NCBI RefSeq assembly: GCF_014204415.1
Contig: NZ_JACHLE010000002.1
Location: 1 to 64,000 of the forward strand
Direction of reading: 5' to 3'
Origin: Chryseobacterium defluvii
GTDB taxonomy: Bacteria > Bacteroidota > Bacteroidia > Flavobacteriales > Weeksellaceae
DNA: 64,000 nucleotides
Shown here: positions 8,601 through 15,464 of the stretch, in pieces
How positions within the stretch are numbered: the stretch's first letter is position 1
Layout of the letters: each line of letters starts with the position of its first letter
Position numbers and translations under genes: made by a program
The notes under the pieces: model-generated
The model's input: only the letters and a program-made list of their open reading frames with translations
What the model was told of the DNA's origin: nothing
Database searches by the model: none

Positions 8601-8797
8601 ATATCATGATCTCCGAAAACGGCGAAAGCAGAATTTACAGGCCGGATAGGATTCTGAAAAGCAATGAAGGATATATTATTGTAGATTTCAAAACCGGTGA
8701 AATTTCTGAGAAGAATGACAGGCAAATAGAAAACTATAAAAAAGTGCTTGAAAGCCTGGGAAGAAAAGTGATCAGGACACAGCTTATTTATTTGTAA
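5657..8797 (+). CDS. UvrD/RecB-type helicase-nuclease (AddA-like)
   Basis: A 1046-residue SF1A helicase fused to a C-terminal RecB-family nuclease, as in AddA/RecB. Visible helicase motifs are Walker A ASAGSGKT (residues 10-17), motif Ia LTFTNKAANEMKERI, motif II FFDEFQDTSE (about 398-407), motif III LVGDPKQSIYRFRGGE (about 428), motif IV KDNWRS, motif V IHKAKGLEFPVVF (about 744) and motif VI YVATTRP. The nuclease has VHELL (about 919), RPDRIL and VDFKTG (about 1010), giving the D...DxK catalytic set. It should process double-strand DNA ends for recombinational repair. The usual AddB-like partner is not next to it. The stop codon is embedded in a long perfect hairpin. Confidence 0.9.
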   Translation: MQNSYTVINASAGSGKTYALVQRLLMICLRYPNQQHTIRNILALTFTNKAANEMKERILSWLGDFSKETFADNNDLKNIQKAFEAEGLRITIDELHIRSKKLLDYILHNYSTLNIGTIDRFNSRLVRSFSYELGLAKNFNLEIEAEPFLIEAVDKMLDQIGENDVISNSFMDYVDYSLENNERINLNKNLYGSAKEFVKDIHYEYLKSNKGFDDASYENIKNEIRKEIILNKKQSAELAIQSIELFKSRNLDIEDFAQGKNGIGGFFMKVTDFYDQKRTGFPFPTTQEETVVNNYRKGASAKSKNKESEIFEILDQLLENRMQLIFLYIETQKKEKILSALLPLKVNKDIQDELRKIEEENDLVLLSKFNILINENLRNEPSAFIYEKVGSQFRHYFFDEFQDTSELQWQNFIPLRDHSVSTENTSFTLVGDPKQSIYRFRGGESKLMLDIINKKEISPKEAELLVLKDNWRSAKNIVRFNNELYKFHSDILEEEHKNIFGTDAEQNPKSKIEGRVRVNLIENLTNEDFYSDTSEKMRKDIQECLDNGFRFSDITILCRGNFDIFSYSQKLGTLKVNYRGEETNIKTISEKGLTLELSNTIQAVIEFLKWEANPKNKPHLIMMMYHLNRSGRITMNDFTLEMSKILEIGHHEEILKFIRSEYSLQLKQDNFPRFNLYNFVEYYINEFAFENKETDFLLNFLEMLFNFTQNAGASTKEFLKYWDEEASAYTIQASENVDAIQIMTIHKAKGLEFPVVFIPMMNKNRDSEFTNWFETNESDALKSVNINQFSKNLEAYDEEIGKFNRQNSYKNLVDRLCLQYVATTRPVEQLFFYLQKANKTSNNLELLEFLQAKNTENADEFDLYDVSPEILKKQSEDAASSFKTKDIRNLKNIDEKNTSIKIATPSKNYQVRNEKVRIGLFVHELLSKINTEKDIAKVLESYVLEGQITTEEQNEIRETLLQIVSTYAEYFDEKWEVINEKDIMISENGESRIYRPDRILKSNEGYIIVDFKTGEISEKNDRQIENYKKVLESLGRKVIRTQLIYL

Positions 8798-8838
8798 ACA
8801 GTTTCGGCGGAGCCTTTGGCTCCGCCGAAACTGTTTAC
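8794..8838 (+). terminator. Perfect 21-bp triloop hairpin overlapping the helicase stop codon
   Basis: Two perfectly complementary 21-base arms (8794-8814 and 8818-8838) flank a TTT loop, with the core GGAGCC-TTT-GGCTCC. The helicase TAA (8795-8797) is inside the left arm. It lies between the convergent helicase and ferritin genes and probably ends transcription in both directions, although no long T-tract follows on either strand. Its core GCCTTTGGC recurs in the hairpin at 19748-19784. Confidence 0.7.
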
Positions 8839-8855
8839 ACTATATAATTTAATAT

Positions 8856-9365
8856 TTAAGCTCCCACAACCGGATTGAAAACCCTCTGTGCCAATTCCTG
8901 GTCAAAAAGATATAATGCAGAAGGATTATCACAAACCATTTTAATCTTGGTAACGTATTGGGATGCACTTGCCTCTTCTTCTACCTGCTCGTTGATGAAC
9001 CACTGCAAAAAGGAGGTTGTCGCGAAATCCCCTTCATCATTAGCATTTTTAACAATATTGAAAATACTTTTGGTTACTTTTCTCTCATGTTCCAATGCTT
9101 TTTCAAAAATATCTATCGCATTCTCGAATTCATGTGGAGGTTTAGAAATTTCTCCGAGAATAATTTCGCCGCCTACATCGTTTAAATAGTCGAACATTTT
9201 ATCTGCATGCATCAATTCCTCTTTGCTTTGCACTCTGAAATAATTAGCAATTCCGTCAAGGTCTTTTCCGGAAAACCATGCAGACATGGAAAGATAATAT
9301 TGTGCAGCGTACTGTTCGTGGGCTATTTGTTCATTAATTAATTTTGCAATTTTTTCACTTATCAT
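8856..9365 (-). CDS. ftnA: Non-haem ferritin
   Basis: A 169-residue ferritin, a full-length four-helix bundle iron-storage subunit of the bacterial FtnA type. The ferroxidase ligands are visible: the Glu near residue 17 (NEQIAHEQYAAQYY), EELMHADKMF with the Glu-Glu-x-x-His set at about 49-53, and Glu in EKALEHERKV (about 94), followed by FINEQVEEEAS (Glu/Gln at about 127-130). It would form a cytoplasmic 24-mer that oxidises Fe(II) and stores the mineral. It is monocistronic with a well-spaced promoter at 9382-9413 and a leader of about 10 nt. Assignment is firm. Confidence 0.93.
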   Translation of the reverse strand: MISEKIAKLINEQIAHEQYAAQYYLSMSAWFSGKDLDGIANYFRVQSKEELMHADKMFDYLNDVGGEIILGEISKPPHEFENAIDIFEKALEHERKVTKSIFNIVKNANDEGDFATTSFLQWFINEQVEEEASASQYVTKIKMVCDNPSALYLFDQELAQRVFNPVVGA

Positions 9366-9381
9366 AATAAAAAATTATATC

Positions 9382-9413
9382 CAAAATTACGGAAATAAAC
9401 CCCGAATTCAAAA
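9382..9413 (-). promoter_or_regulatory. Ferritin promoter
   Basis: On the minus strand, TTTTG (9409-9413), a 19-bp spacer and TAATTTTG (9382-9389) match the Bacteroidota -33/-7 promoter with canonical spacing. This is one of the best-spaced promoters in the window. Confidence 0.7.
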
Positions 9414-9436
9414 GATTTAAGGAAATTTAATATAAA

Positions 9437-9460
9437 AAGGGCGGAATTACTTCCGCCCTT
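9437..9460 (-). terminator. Intrinsic terminator of the Spy-like gene
   Basis: A 10-bp stem (AAGGGCGGAA with TTCCGCCCTT) and a 4-nt loop, followed on the minus strand by a T-rich run. It lies 33 bp past the stop of the Spy-like gene. Confidence 0.75.
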
Positions 9461-9492
9461 CTCACATTAAAAAAAATCAAAATTACAAACTG

Positions 9493-9936
9493 TTATTTAG
9501 CTTCCGGAGGCAGTGTGTGCATTGATCTCTTCATCTTTCTGTCTTTCATCATTCCCTTTCTCTGCTCCATTTTAGCTTTTCTGTCAGCATGCCACTTATC
9601 GTATTGTTCCGGAGTCAGGATCTGCTTCATTTCAGCATCCATTTGTGCTCTTTTTGCTTTCATCTGTTCCATCTTGGCTTGTCTTTGTTCCTTATTCTTT
9701 TCAAAATCAGCCTGCCTTTCTGCTTTTTTTTGCTCATGAAGAGCTTTTATCTGCTCCACCTGTCTTTGGTTCAGATTTAGATCTTTCTGCATCTGCGCTA
9801 AATGTTCCTGCTGCTTTTGCTGCATTTTTTGCTGCATCTCAGCTCTTTTTGCCTGTTTGTCCTGTGGTGTGGTCTGTTGTGCCATTGCAAAGCTTCCGAA
9901 TCCGATAATTGCTATTGCTAAAACTAATTTTTTCAT
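9493..9936 (-). CDS. Small periplasmic Spy/CpxP-like helical protein
   Basis: A 147-residue exported protein. The signal peptide spans residues 1-19 (MKKLVLAIAI...SFAMAQ). The mature part is almost entirely Lys/Gln/Glu/Met/Arg helix. A DLNLNQRQVEQIKALHEQ segment (about residues 52-69) and ILTPEQYDKWHADRKAKMEQR (about 106-126) correspond to the two LTxxQ-like helices of the Spy/CpxP family. These act as periplasmic chaperones or metal/envelope-stress sensors in enterobacteria, and the role here is inferred only from that. It is Met-rich, which could allow metal binding. It is monocistronic with its own terminator. Confidence 0.65.
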   Translation of the reverse strand: MKKLVLAIAIIGFGSFAMAQQTTPQDKQAKRAEMQQKMQQKQQEHLAQMQKDLNLNQRQVEQIKALHEQKKAERQADFEKNKEQRQAKMEQMKAKRAQMDAEMKQILTPEQYDKWHADRKAKMEQRKGMMKDRKMKRSMHTLPPEAK

Positions 9937-10059
9937 GTTTAAAAATATTTAATTAATTGTTTTACATCTTTTTGATTATTAAACAAAACAGAAGTTAAAT
10001 GAAAATATTCATAAAAAATGTTAATTTTTTATACAAAAAACACAATTACAAAACAAAAA

Positions 10060-10086
10060 AAGGACAGATCTCTAGAATCTGTCCTT
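10060..10086 (-). terminator. Intrinsic terminator of the Arg/Asn/Gly-rich protein gene
   Basis: A 10-bp stem (AAGGACAGAT with ATCTGTCCTT) and 7-nt loop, followed on the minus strand by a T-run. It is 31 bp past the stop codon. Confidence 0.75.
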
Positions 10087-10116
10087 CACACCACTTAAAT
10101 ATAATATATGAAAATA

Positions 10117-11088
10117 TTAATTATTCACTAATCTTTGTCTGAATCCGCTTCCTCTGCCTTCACTTCCATTATTCTGTTTCGGGGCATTCTGAATTCTCGG
10201 AGTGCTTTCTCTTCTTTGTCTGGAGCCCTCACTGCTTCTGAATCCGTTGTTAACTTCTCTCCTTGGCGCATCTCTTCTGATTTCTTCACTTCTTCTAATC
10301 CCATTATTTCCCCTGAAACCTCCATTATTGTCTGCATTTCCTCTATTCCCTCTGAACCCATCGCTATTTCTTACTCCATTGTTATCAGAATTACGGAAAC
10401 CACCTGAATTATTATTTCTCACTCCATTATCCTGCTGTCCGCGGAAACCGGAATTGTTATCATTATTTCCCCTGAAACCTCCGGTATCGCGTCTTACAAT
10501 ATTCAGAGTCGGATTATCCGCACGACGGAATTTATTTCTGTCTACCCTGTACACATTGATGTTCACATTTCTGTAACGCGGCATAGGCCTGCAAATGGAA
10601 GCATAATGAGTCCTTCTGTAATTCTGGAAATAAATTACCGGGCTGTATCCGTGGTAATAATTGTTTTGGAAAACAACAAACACCCTTGGGCCTAAAATTC
10701 TTTCCAACGCATAGAATCTGTCGTAATACCATCTGTCCGGATTAAACCTGTAGAAGTTATTCCAGGAAGAAAAGCTGATATATAAATTATTTAATCGTAA
10801 TATCTGATCTATCTGCCAACGGTTTAGCCTGTTTTGAGCGAAGAATACATTCCAGTTGATACTCACGATACTGTTCCTGTAATCGTTATAATTATTTTGA
10901 TAATAATCGCCCGGATAGTAATCCTGAGGATAGTTATAATAATAATCATCCGGGAAATAGCTTCTGTCATCATCATCACTATAATACCCATCATTATAAC
11001 CGTCATCACCCCAACCGTTGTTTGGATATTGCTGAGCAAACGATAAAGTCGCCATACATAATGCAAATCCCAAAAATATTTTTTTCAT
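10117..11088 (-). CDS. Secreted low-complexity Arg/Asn/Gly-rich protein
   Basis: A 323-residue exported protein with a signal peptide at residues 1-18 (ends ATLSFAQ). It has three zones. Residues 20-75 are Tyr/Asp/Asn-rich and acidic. Residues 76-190 form the only region with fold-like composition (SIVSINWNVFFAQNRLNRWQ, RWYYDRFYALERILG, YSPVIYFQNYRR). Residues 195-323 are a disordered tail built on GFRGNNDNN / GVRNNNSGGFR / NGFRSSEG repeats, strongly basic. The middle part resembles small uncharacterised Bacteroidota exported proteins. The RGG-like tail could bind nucleic acid or polysaccharide, which is inference. It is monocistronic with its own terminator. Confidence 0.6.
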   Translation of the reverse strand: MKKIFLGFALCMATLSFAQQYPNNGWGDDGYNDGYYSDDDDRSYFPDDYYYNYPQDYYPGDYYQNNYNDYRNSIVSINWNVFFAQNRLNRWQIDQILRLNNLYISFSSWNNFYRFNPDRWYYDRFYALERILGPRVFVVFQNNYYHGYSPVIYFQNYRRTHYASICRPMPRYRNVNINVYRVDRNKFRRADNPTLNIVRRDTGGFRGNNDNNSGFRGQQDNGVRNNNSGGFRNSDNNGVRNSDGFRGNRGNADNNGGFRGNNGIRRSEEIRRDAPRREVNNGFRSSEGSRQRRESTPRIQNAPKQNNGSEGRGSGFRQRLVNN

Positions 11089-11156
11089 TTCTATAGTCGT
11101 TAATTGGTTAATATATAGTCGAATATCTCTATTCTGTCTTTTTGATATGAATAAAA

Positions 11157-11190
11157 AAAAGAAGTTAAATCTTTTTGATTAACTTCTTTT
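11157..11190 (-). terminator. Terminator-like hairpin after malQ
   Basis: A 12-bp AT-rich stem (AAAAGAAGTTAA with TTAACTTCTTTT) and 10-nt loop, 37 bp past the malQ stop; a short T-run follows on the minus strand. Confidence 0.6.
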
Positions 11191-11227
11191 AAAAAACAAT
11201 TAACTAATTGATAATCAAGTGTTAAAT

Positions 11228-13879
11228 TTACAATCTTCCACTATCTTTAACCCAGTCTGCGATCTTTTCGTTAAAGGATTTTTCATTTTTCAGATCCTCC
11301 AGCTTCAGGTGCATCCTGTATCGCCAGTAATGCGGAAACACCGCAGGATTATTAATCCTTTCAAGATCCATATTCTTATTGGTAAGTTTTTTATCCGTAG
11401 CCAGGAATTCCTGAATAGGGAAAATAGCCAGCATTGCATCATTATAAAGGTGCTGCTTCATGATGATCTCAGCCAGATGAGAATCCAGCTCTTCCGGTGA
11501 TCTTCCATATTGCACCAACTGCTGGTTAAAATATTTCTGCGTTAATGCAGCGTCTTCTTTCCACCACTGTCTCAGGGTTGAGCTGTCATGAGATGAAGCA
11601 GTAACCACATTCAGGTAGTCTGCGTTCTTAGGGTTATAAAACGGAATATCTTCTGAAGGCATACGCTGAACTTTCAGTGCAACAATAGCCAGTTCGTCCA
11701 TTACGACAGGTACACAGGTAGGAACCAGCCCTAAATCTTCGCCACAGATCAGCATTTGTGTAGCATTTAAGATCATCGGAAGTTTCTCCATGGCTTTTTC
11801 ATACCAGAGATGGTCCTGTCTTCTGAAGAAATAATCGTGATACAGATCGTAGATAGTTTTCTTCTCCCAGTCCGACAAATATTTATAGGAATCTGTATTA
11901 TATACATTAAACCTTGGATGATATACTGTTTCGCCGTTTCTTTCTTCCGTTAAAAACAGGACATTGGCACAGAGAGAAATCAACTGCTCTTCAATAGGGC
12001 CGCGTGGATTTTTCTTAAAGAAATCCGTTAATTTCCTCTGGGTATCGAATTCCTCTTTAAAGGAATAGGTTCCGTTATGATTATTAGTGATAAATTCAAG
12101 GGCACTTCTGCTGTTTTCCCCAAAATAGTTCCACAGGATCTGATCATTGATAAACGGCTTACAGTACCTGTCATAGCCAAACGGAATGTGCCATGCTTTA
12201 AATTCATCAGAAACCACCGGAACCGCCGGATAAAAATATCCTAAAATCCCTTGTGTTGCAGAAATTGGCATTCTCCAGATCCTGAAAAAGCCTAAAATAT
12301 GGTCTATTCTCATAGCATCAAAGTACTGCTCTAATGCTTTGAACCTGTTTTTCCACCATCGGTAATCGTCTTCTTTCATGGCTTCCCAGTTATAGGTAGG
12401 GAATTCCCAGTTCTGCCCCAATTCCGTAAACTGATCGGGTGGTGCCCCGGCCTGGAAATCCATTCCGAAGAGTTCCGGCTCTGTCCAAGCTTCTACAGAA
12501 TACCTGTAAATGCCAATCGGGAGGTCTCCTTTTACGGAAACACCCAGACTATGGGTATAATCTATAGCTTCTTTCAGTTGCTTATGAAGCTGGAACTGCA
12601 CCCAGGCATGCAGCATGGAAGCATCATAATCCTTGCTTTTTGCAGAAAAGAATGGTGAAATTTTCCCCGCAATATATTTTTTGTGGGTCTTCCAGTCATT
12701 AAAATTTGGAGTTTTATATTTATCCCTCAACACGCAAAATGCCGAATAAGGGATCAGCCATTCTTCGCTGTCTTTAATAAATTTTTTGAAGCCTCTGTCT
12801 TTATAAATTTTATCTTTTTCAGCATTAAAAACGGCTTTCAGGTATTTCCATTTTCCGAAAATCATTTTTTCATAATCAATCTGATCAAGGGCATTTAATT
12901 CTTCTTTTTCAGACTGATATTCTTCAACTAAATCTATAGGTAATGAAAAATCAAGGTTTTCGAGAGAAATATACTGCGGGTGAAGTGCATAGACGGAAAC
13001 TGCTGCATAAGGATATGAATCCGTCCATGAATAATTGGCCGTTGTGTCGTTGATCGGAAGGATCTGGACAATTCCCAGATTGGTTTCTTTTGCCCACTCA
13101 GCAAGCTTTTTCATATCTGAAAATTCACCTACCCCGAAACCCTCACTACTTCTCAAAGAAAATACGGGGACAGCCACTCCTGCATCATGGTAAAGCTGAT
13201 ATGCCTTGAATCTGAAATAATGATTGGAAACAATCTGTAAAACATCCTTCATCGGATTAGGCAGGGTAAACCTGTTTTCTCCTGTTTCCACATCGATGAT
13301 TTTGCCTTCATTTTTATCGTAGAGACAATACTTGTATTGAATAAACTCATTCTCGGGAATTTCAACAGATGCTTCCCAGATCCCGAAATCTGTCCGGGAC
13401 ATATGGATCGCTTTTTCATACTCCCAATTTCCTAAAGATGGTGTACTTCCAAATAATACAACCTGCCAGTCAGGATGGTAAACAGGAGCTTCTATCCTGA
13501 ATAAATGAGTATGCTTTTTTAAAACTGAAATTTTTTCGGGAGTAAACTGATTGAGCCTGTTGTGAAGGATCTTATTATTCAGATAGTTTTCAGGGAAATT
13601 TTTATTATTCCATTCATCAAAAATTATAAATTCCTTATAGTTATGGGGAAAATTAAGATGATGTGATACAAATTCTTTCTTTACTATATTTCTTTTTTCA
13701 TCAATCAGCTGATAGTGATAGGAAACCGATTTTGAAAAATAGTCTACTTCACATTTCCACAAACCGCTTTCCGTGTAAAACATGGGATGGGTTTTAGATA
13801 CAGTACCTTCTTCATTAATTACCAATTGCAATGATTCTCCTACTTTTGTACTGTAGCCTATATTAAAGTATAATTTCAT
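11228..13879 (-). CDS. malQ: 4-alpha-glucanotransferase (MalQ, DPE2-type with CBM20 domains)
   Basis: An 883-residue GH77 enzyme preceded by two starch-binding CBM20-like domains (about residues 1-110 and 120-230; the second has VVLFGSTPSLGNWEYEKAIHM). This is the DPE2 layout rather than the shorter E. coli MalQ. The GH77 domain begins about residue 245 (GVAVPVFSLRSSEGFGVGEF). Catalytic positions are visible: nucleophile Asp in AMRIDHILGFFRIW, acid/base Glu in CGEDLGLVP and the third Asp in SSHDSSTLRQWW. It transfers alpha-1,4-glucan segments between malto-oligosaccharides, or to glycogen or heteroglycan. It is cytoplasmic (no signal peptide) and monocistronic. Assignment is firm. Confidence 0.93.
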   Translation of the reverse strand: MKLYFNIGYSTKVGESLQLVINEEGTVSKTHPMFYTESGLWKCEVDYFSKSVSYHYQLIDEKRNIVKKEFVSHHLNFPHNYKEFIIFDEWNNKNFPENYLNNKILHNRLNQFTPEKISVLKKHTHLFRIEAPVYHPDWQVVLFGSTPSLGNWEYEKAIHMSRTDFGIWEASVEIPENEFIQYKYCLYDKNEGKIIDVETGENRFTLPNPMKDVLQIVSNHYFRFKAYQLYHDAGVAVPVFSLRSSEGFGVGEFSDMKKLAEWAKETNLGIVQILPINDTTANYSWTDSYPYAAVSVYALHPQYISLENLDFSLPIDLVEEYQSEKEELNALDQIDYEKMIFGKWKYLKAVFNAEKDKIYKDRGFKKFIKDSEEWLIPYSAFCVLRDKYKTPNFNDWKTHKKYIAGKISPFFSAKSKDYDASMLHAWVQFQLHKQLKEAIDYTHSLGVSVKGDLPIGIYRYSVEAWTEPELFGMDFQAGAPPDQFTELGQNWEFPTYNWEAMKEDDYRWWKNRFKALEQYFDAMRIDHILGFFRIWRMPISATQGILGYFYPAVPVVSDEFKAWHIPFGYDRYCKPFINDQILWNYFGENSRSALEFITNNHNGTYSFKEEFDTQRKLTDFFKKNPRGPIEEQLISLCANVLFLTEERNGETVYHPRFNVYNTDSYKYLSDWEKKTIYDLYHDYFFRRQDHLWYEKAMEKLPMILNATQMLICGEDLGLVPTCVPVVMDELAIVALKVQRMPSEDIPFYNPKNADYLNVVTASSHDSSTLRQWWKEDAALTQKYFNQQLVQYGRSPEELDSHLAEIIMKQHLYNDAMLAIFPIQEFLATDKKLTNKNMDLERINNPAVFPHYWRYRMHLKLEDLKNEKSFNEKIADWVKDSGRL

Positions 13880-13950
13880 TTACATTTTTTTATAAAAATA
13901 CATTTTAATCTCGAAAAACAAAACTTATTGAATATCAAATATTCATTAAA

Positions 13951-13980
13951 AAAACCTTCTCAAAGACTTGAAAAGGTTTT
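13951..13980 (-). terminator. Terminator of the T9SS protein gene
   Basis: A hairpin with AAAACCTT paired to AAGGTTTT-type ends and an interior CTCAAAGACTTG, followed on the minus strand by a T-run. It is about 20 bp past the stop codon. Confidence 0.6.
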
Positions 13981-14001
13981 ATTTTTTAGCAAATTTAAAG
14001 A

Positions 14002-15168
14002 TTATTCCGTTACAAGAATTTTCTTGTTCAATAATATTTTTCCTGCCTCGCTAGTAATGCTCACAATATAGGCTCCGCTTACCAGGTTCTTAAGATATAC
14101 CTGCTGGTCTAGAGAACCGTCTTTCACTGATAAATTCTGCTTCATCACATCTTTACCGGAAATATCATAAACACTAAGTTTAAGGTTTCCTTTTACTGTT
14201 TTATCATTAACCCTTACATTGATAAAATGTTCATCTACCCTAGTCGGATAAATATCAAGATTGGCAACAGGATTTACTGCTGCTGCCCTATCATTGGCAA
14301 AATACTTACTGGCCAGGTCATAAACATGTAAATTCAGGCTTCCCGGAAGCTGCTTTGCCTGTAGGTTTTCCAGATCCACTTCATATAAAGCGGCTCCTTT
14401 GGCACTTGCGACCACTACTTTTCCTTTGGAATTAACTGCAGCACCATTTACTGAATAGTTTTCAGGAAGGCCTGCTATTTTTCCGACAAATTTCGCCTTT
14501 AATTCTTGAGTTAAAACCTTAAACACGTTCCCGGAAGCTGAGAAAACATAGAAATTATTATCTGCATCAGCAACAAGATCTCCTCCAAAACCTGTTTGAA
14601 TAGCGGTAAATGAATTTTTACCATTGGAAGGGTCATCTTTTATGATTCCCAAGTCATTAACAACATACTGATTATTCTTTCTGCTGATCTGCAGAAACTG
14701 GGTACCTGCATTATTGATTGCATAAATGTTCCCGTCATATCCTGTCGCCATTCTCGTCATATGAGAATTGATATCACAAGAGGTTGCTCTGGAAACATTA
14801 TTTTCAACCAGGGTAATCTCCTTGGTTTTAGGATTCATAACATAAATATTGGAAGAATACATAGGCATGTACACCAGACTGTTATTGAACGAATCATAAG
14901 CCAGCGCAGCCATTGAAGCGGCCTGGGAATGATTGAAAGTTTTTTTATCTTCGGTAACCGAAGAATTCCTGGCCTGTGAAAATACTTTGGGGGAAGATTC
15001 GGCAGTGAAAATGCTTTCTCCTGAAATACCGTTTGCTACATCAATAGCACGAAAATCATTAAAAACGATACTTTGGGTATCTTTTCCTGTAAGGGCAAAA
15101 AAATCCTGCTGCGCATGAGCATTCGTACCAAGTATCAATAAAAATAAAGGGAATAAATGTTTTTTCAT
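14002..15168 (-). CDS. Exported protein with T9SS type A sorting domain
   Basis: A 388-residue secreted protein. The signal peptide spans residues 1-19 (LFPLFLLILGTNAHAQ). The central part (about 45-300) is repetitive and propeller-like: repeated short beta segments such as NSLVYMPMYSSNIYVMNPKTKE, GYDGNIYAINNAG, DADNNFYVFSASGNVFKV and GKVVVASAKGAALYEVDL. The last 80 residues are a type A T9SS C-terminal domain (NLDIYPTRV, KGNLKLSVYDISGKDVMKQNL, LVSGAYIVSITSEAGKILLNKKILV). The product should therefore be carried across the outer membrane by T9SS and attached to the surface or released. Propeller function is not known. It is monocistronic. Confidence 0.85.
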   Translation of the reverse strand: MKKHLFPLFLLILGTNAHAQQDFFALTGKDTQSIVFNDFRAIDVANGISGESIFTAESSPKVFSQARNSSVTEDKKTFNHSQAASMAALAYDSFNNSLVYMPMYSSNIYVMNPKTKEITLVENNVSRATSCDINSHMTRMATGYDGNIYAINNAGTQFLQISRKNNQYVVNDLGIIKDDPSNGKNSFTAIQTGFGGDLVADADNNFYVFSASGNVFKVLTQELKAKFVGKIAGLPENYSVNGAAVNSKGKVVVASAKGAALYEVDLENLQAKQLPGSLNLHVYDLASKYFANDRAAAVNPVANLDIYPTRVDEHFINVRVNDKTVKGNLKLSVYDISGKDVMKQNLSVKDGSLDQQVYLKNLVSGAYIVSITSEAGKILLNKKILVTE

Positions 15169-15313
15169 AATAAGTAGATTTTTAGATTCGCAATCATTTT
15201 AATATGACTAAGTTACACATTTTTTATATTGGATAACAAAAATTAACGTCTATTTAAAGAAGATTTATAGTAATTTAATTTAAATATTGTTGTTCTGATA
15301 AAGAAAATGTGAT

Positions 15314-15340
15314 GAGATTCTTCGCTTTGCCCAGAATGAC
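15314..15340. repeat. Dispersed repeat, TTCGCT-CAG-ATGAC family (single arm)
   Basis: A 27-bp sequence that shares the words TTCGCT and CAGaATGAC with the arms of the elements at 40676-40780 and 62836-62914. Only one arm is present here. Confidence 0.55.
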
Positions 15341-15365
15341 AAAAGCAGGAGTAGTGTATAAAAAA

Positions 15366-15439
15366 CTCCCGCAGATTTTGCAGATTACGCAGATGATTGT
15401 GTTTAAAATATCTGGGGTAACCTACAAAATCTGCGGGAG
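15366..15439. repeat. Dispersed inverted-repeat element, CTC-CGCAGATT family (copy 2)
   Basis: A 74-bp element with perfect 15-bp inverted ends (CTCCCGCAGATTTTG and CAAAATCTGCGGGAG). The interior holds CAGATTACGCAGATG, close to the interior of the shorter copy at 3051-3104. It lies 25 bp past the cysS stop codon. Confidence 0.75.
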
Positions 15440-15464
15440 ATCTATAATTATTAAATCTTACCTG

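Larger units (their letters stand above)
15169..15464. other. Intergenic region carrying two kinds of dispersed repeat
   Basis: No coding frame is visible. It holds a GATTCTTCGCTTTGC-type repeat (15314-15340) and an inverted-repeat element (15366-15439), plus the upstream region of the T9SS protein gene. Confidence 0.6.
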
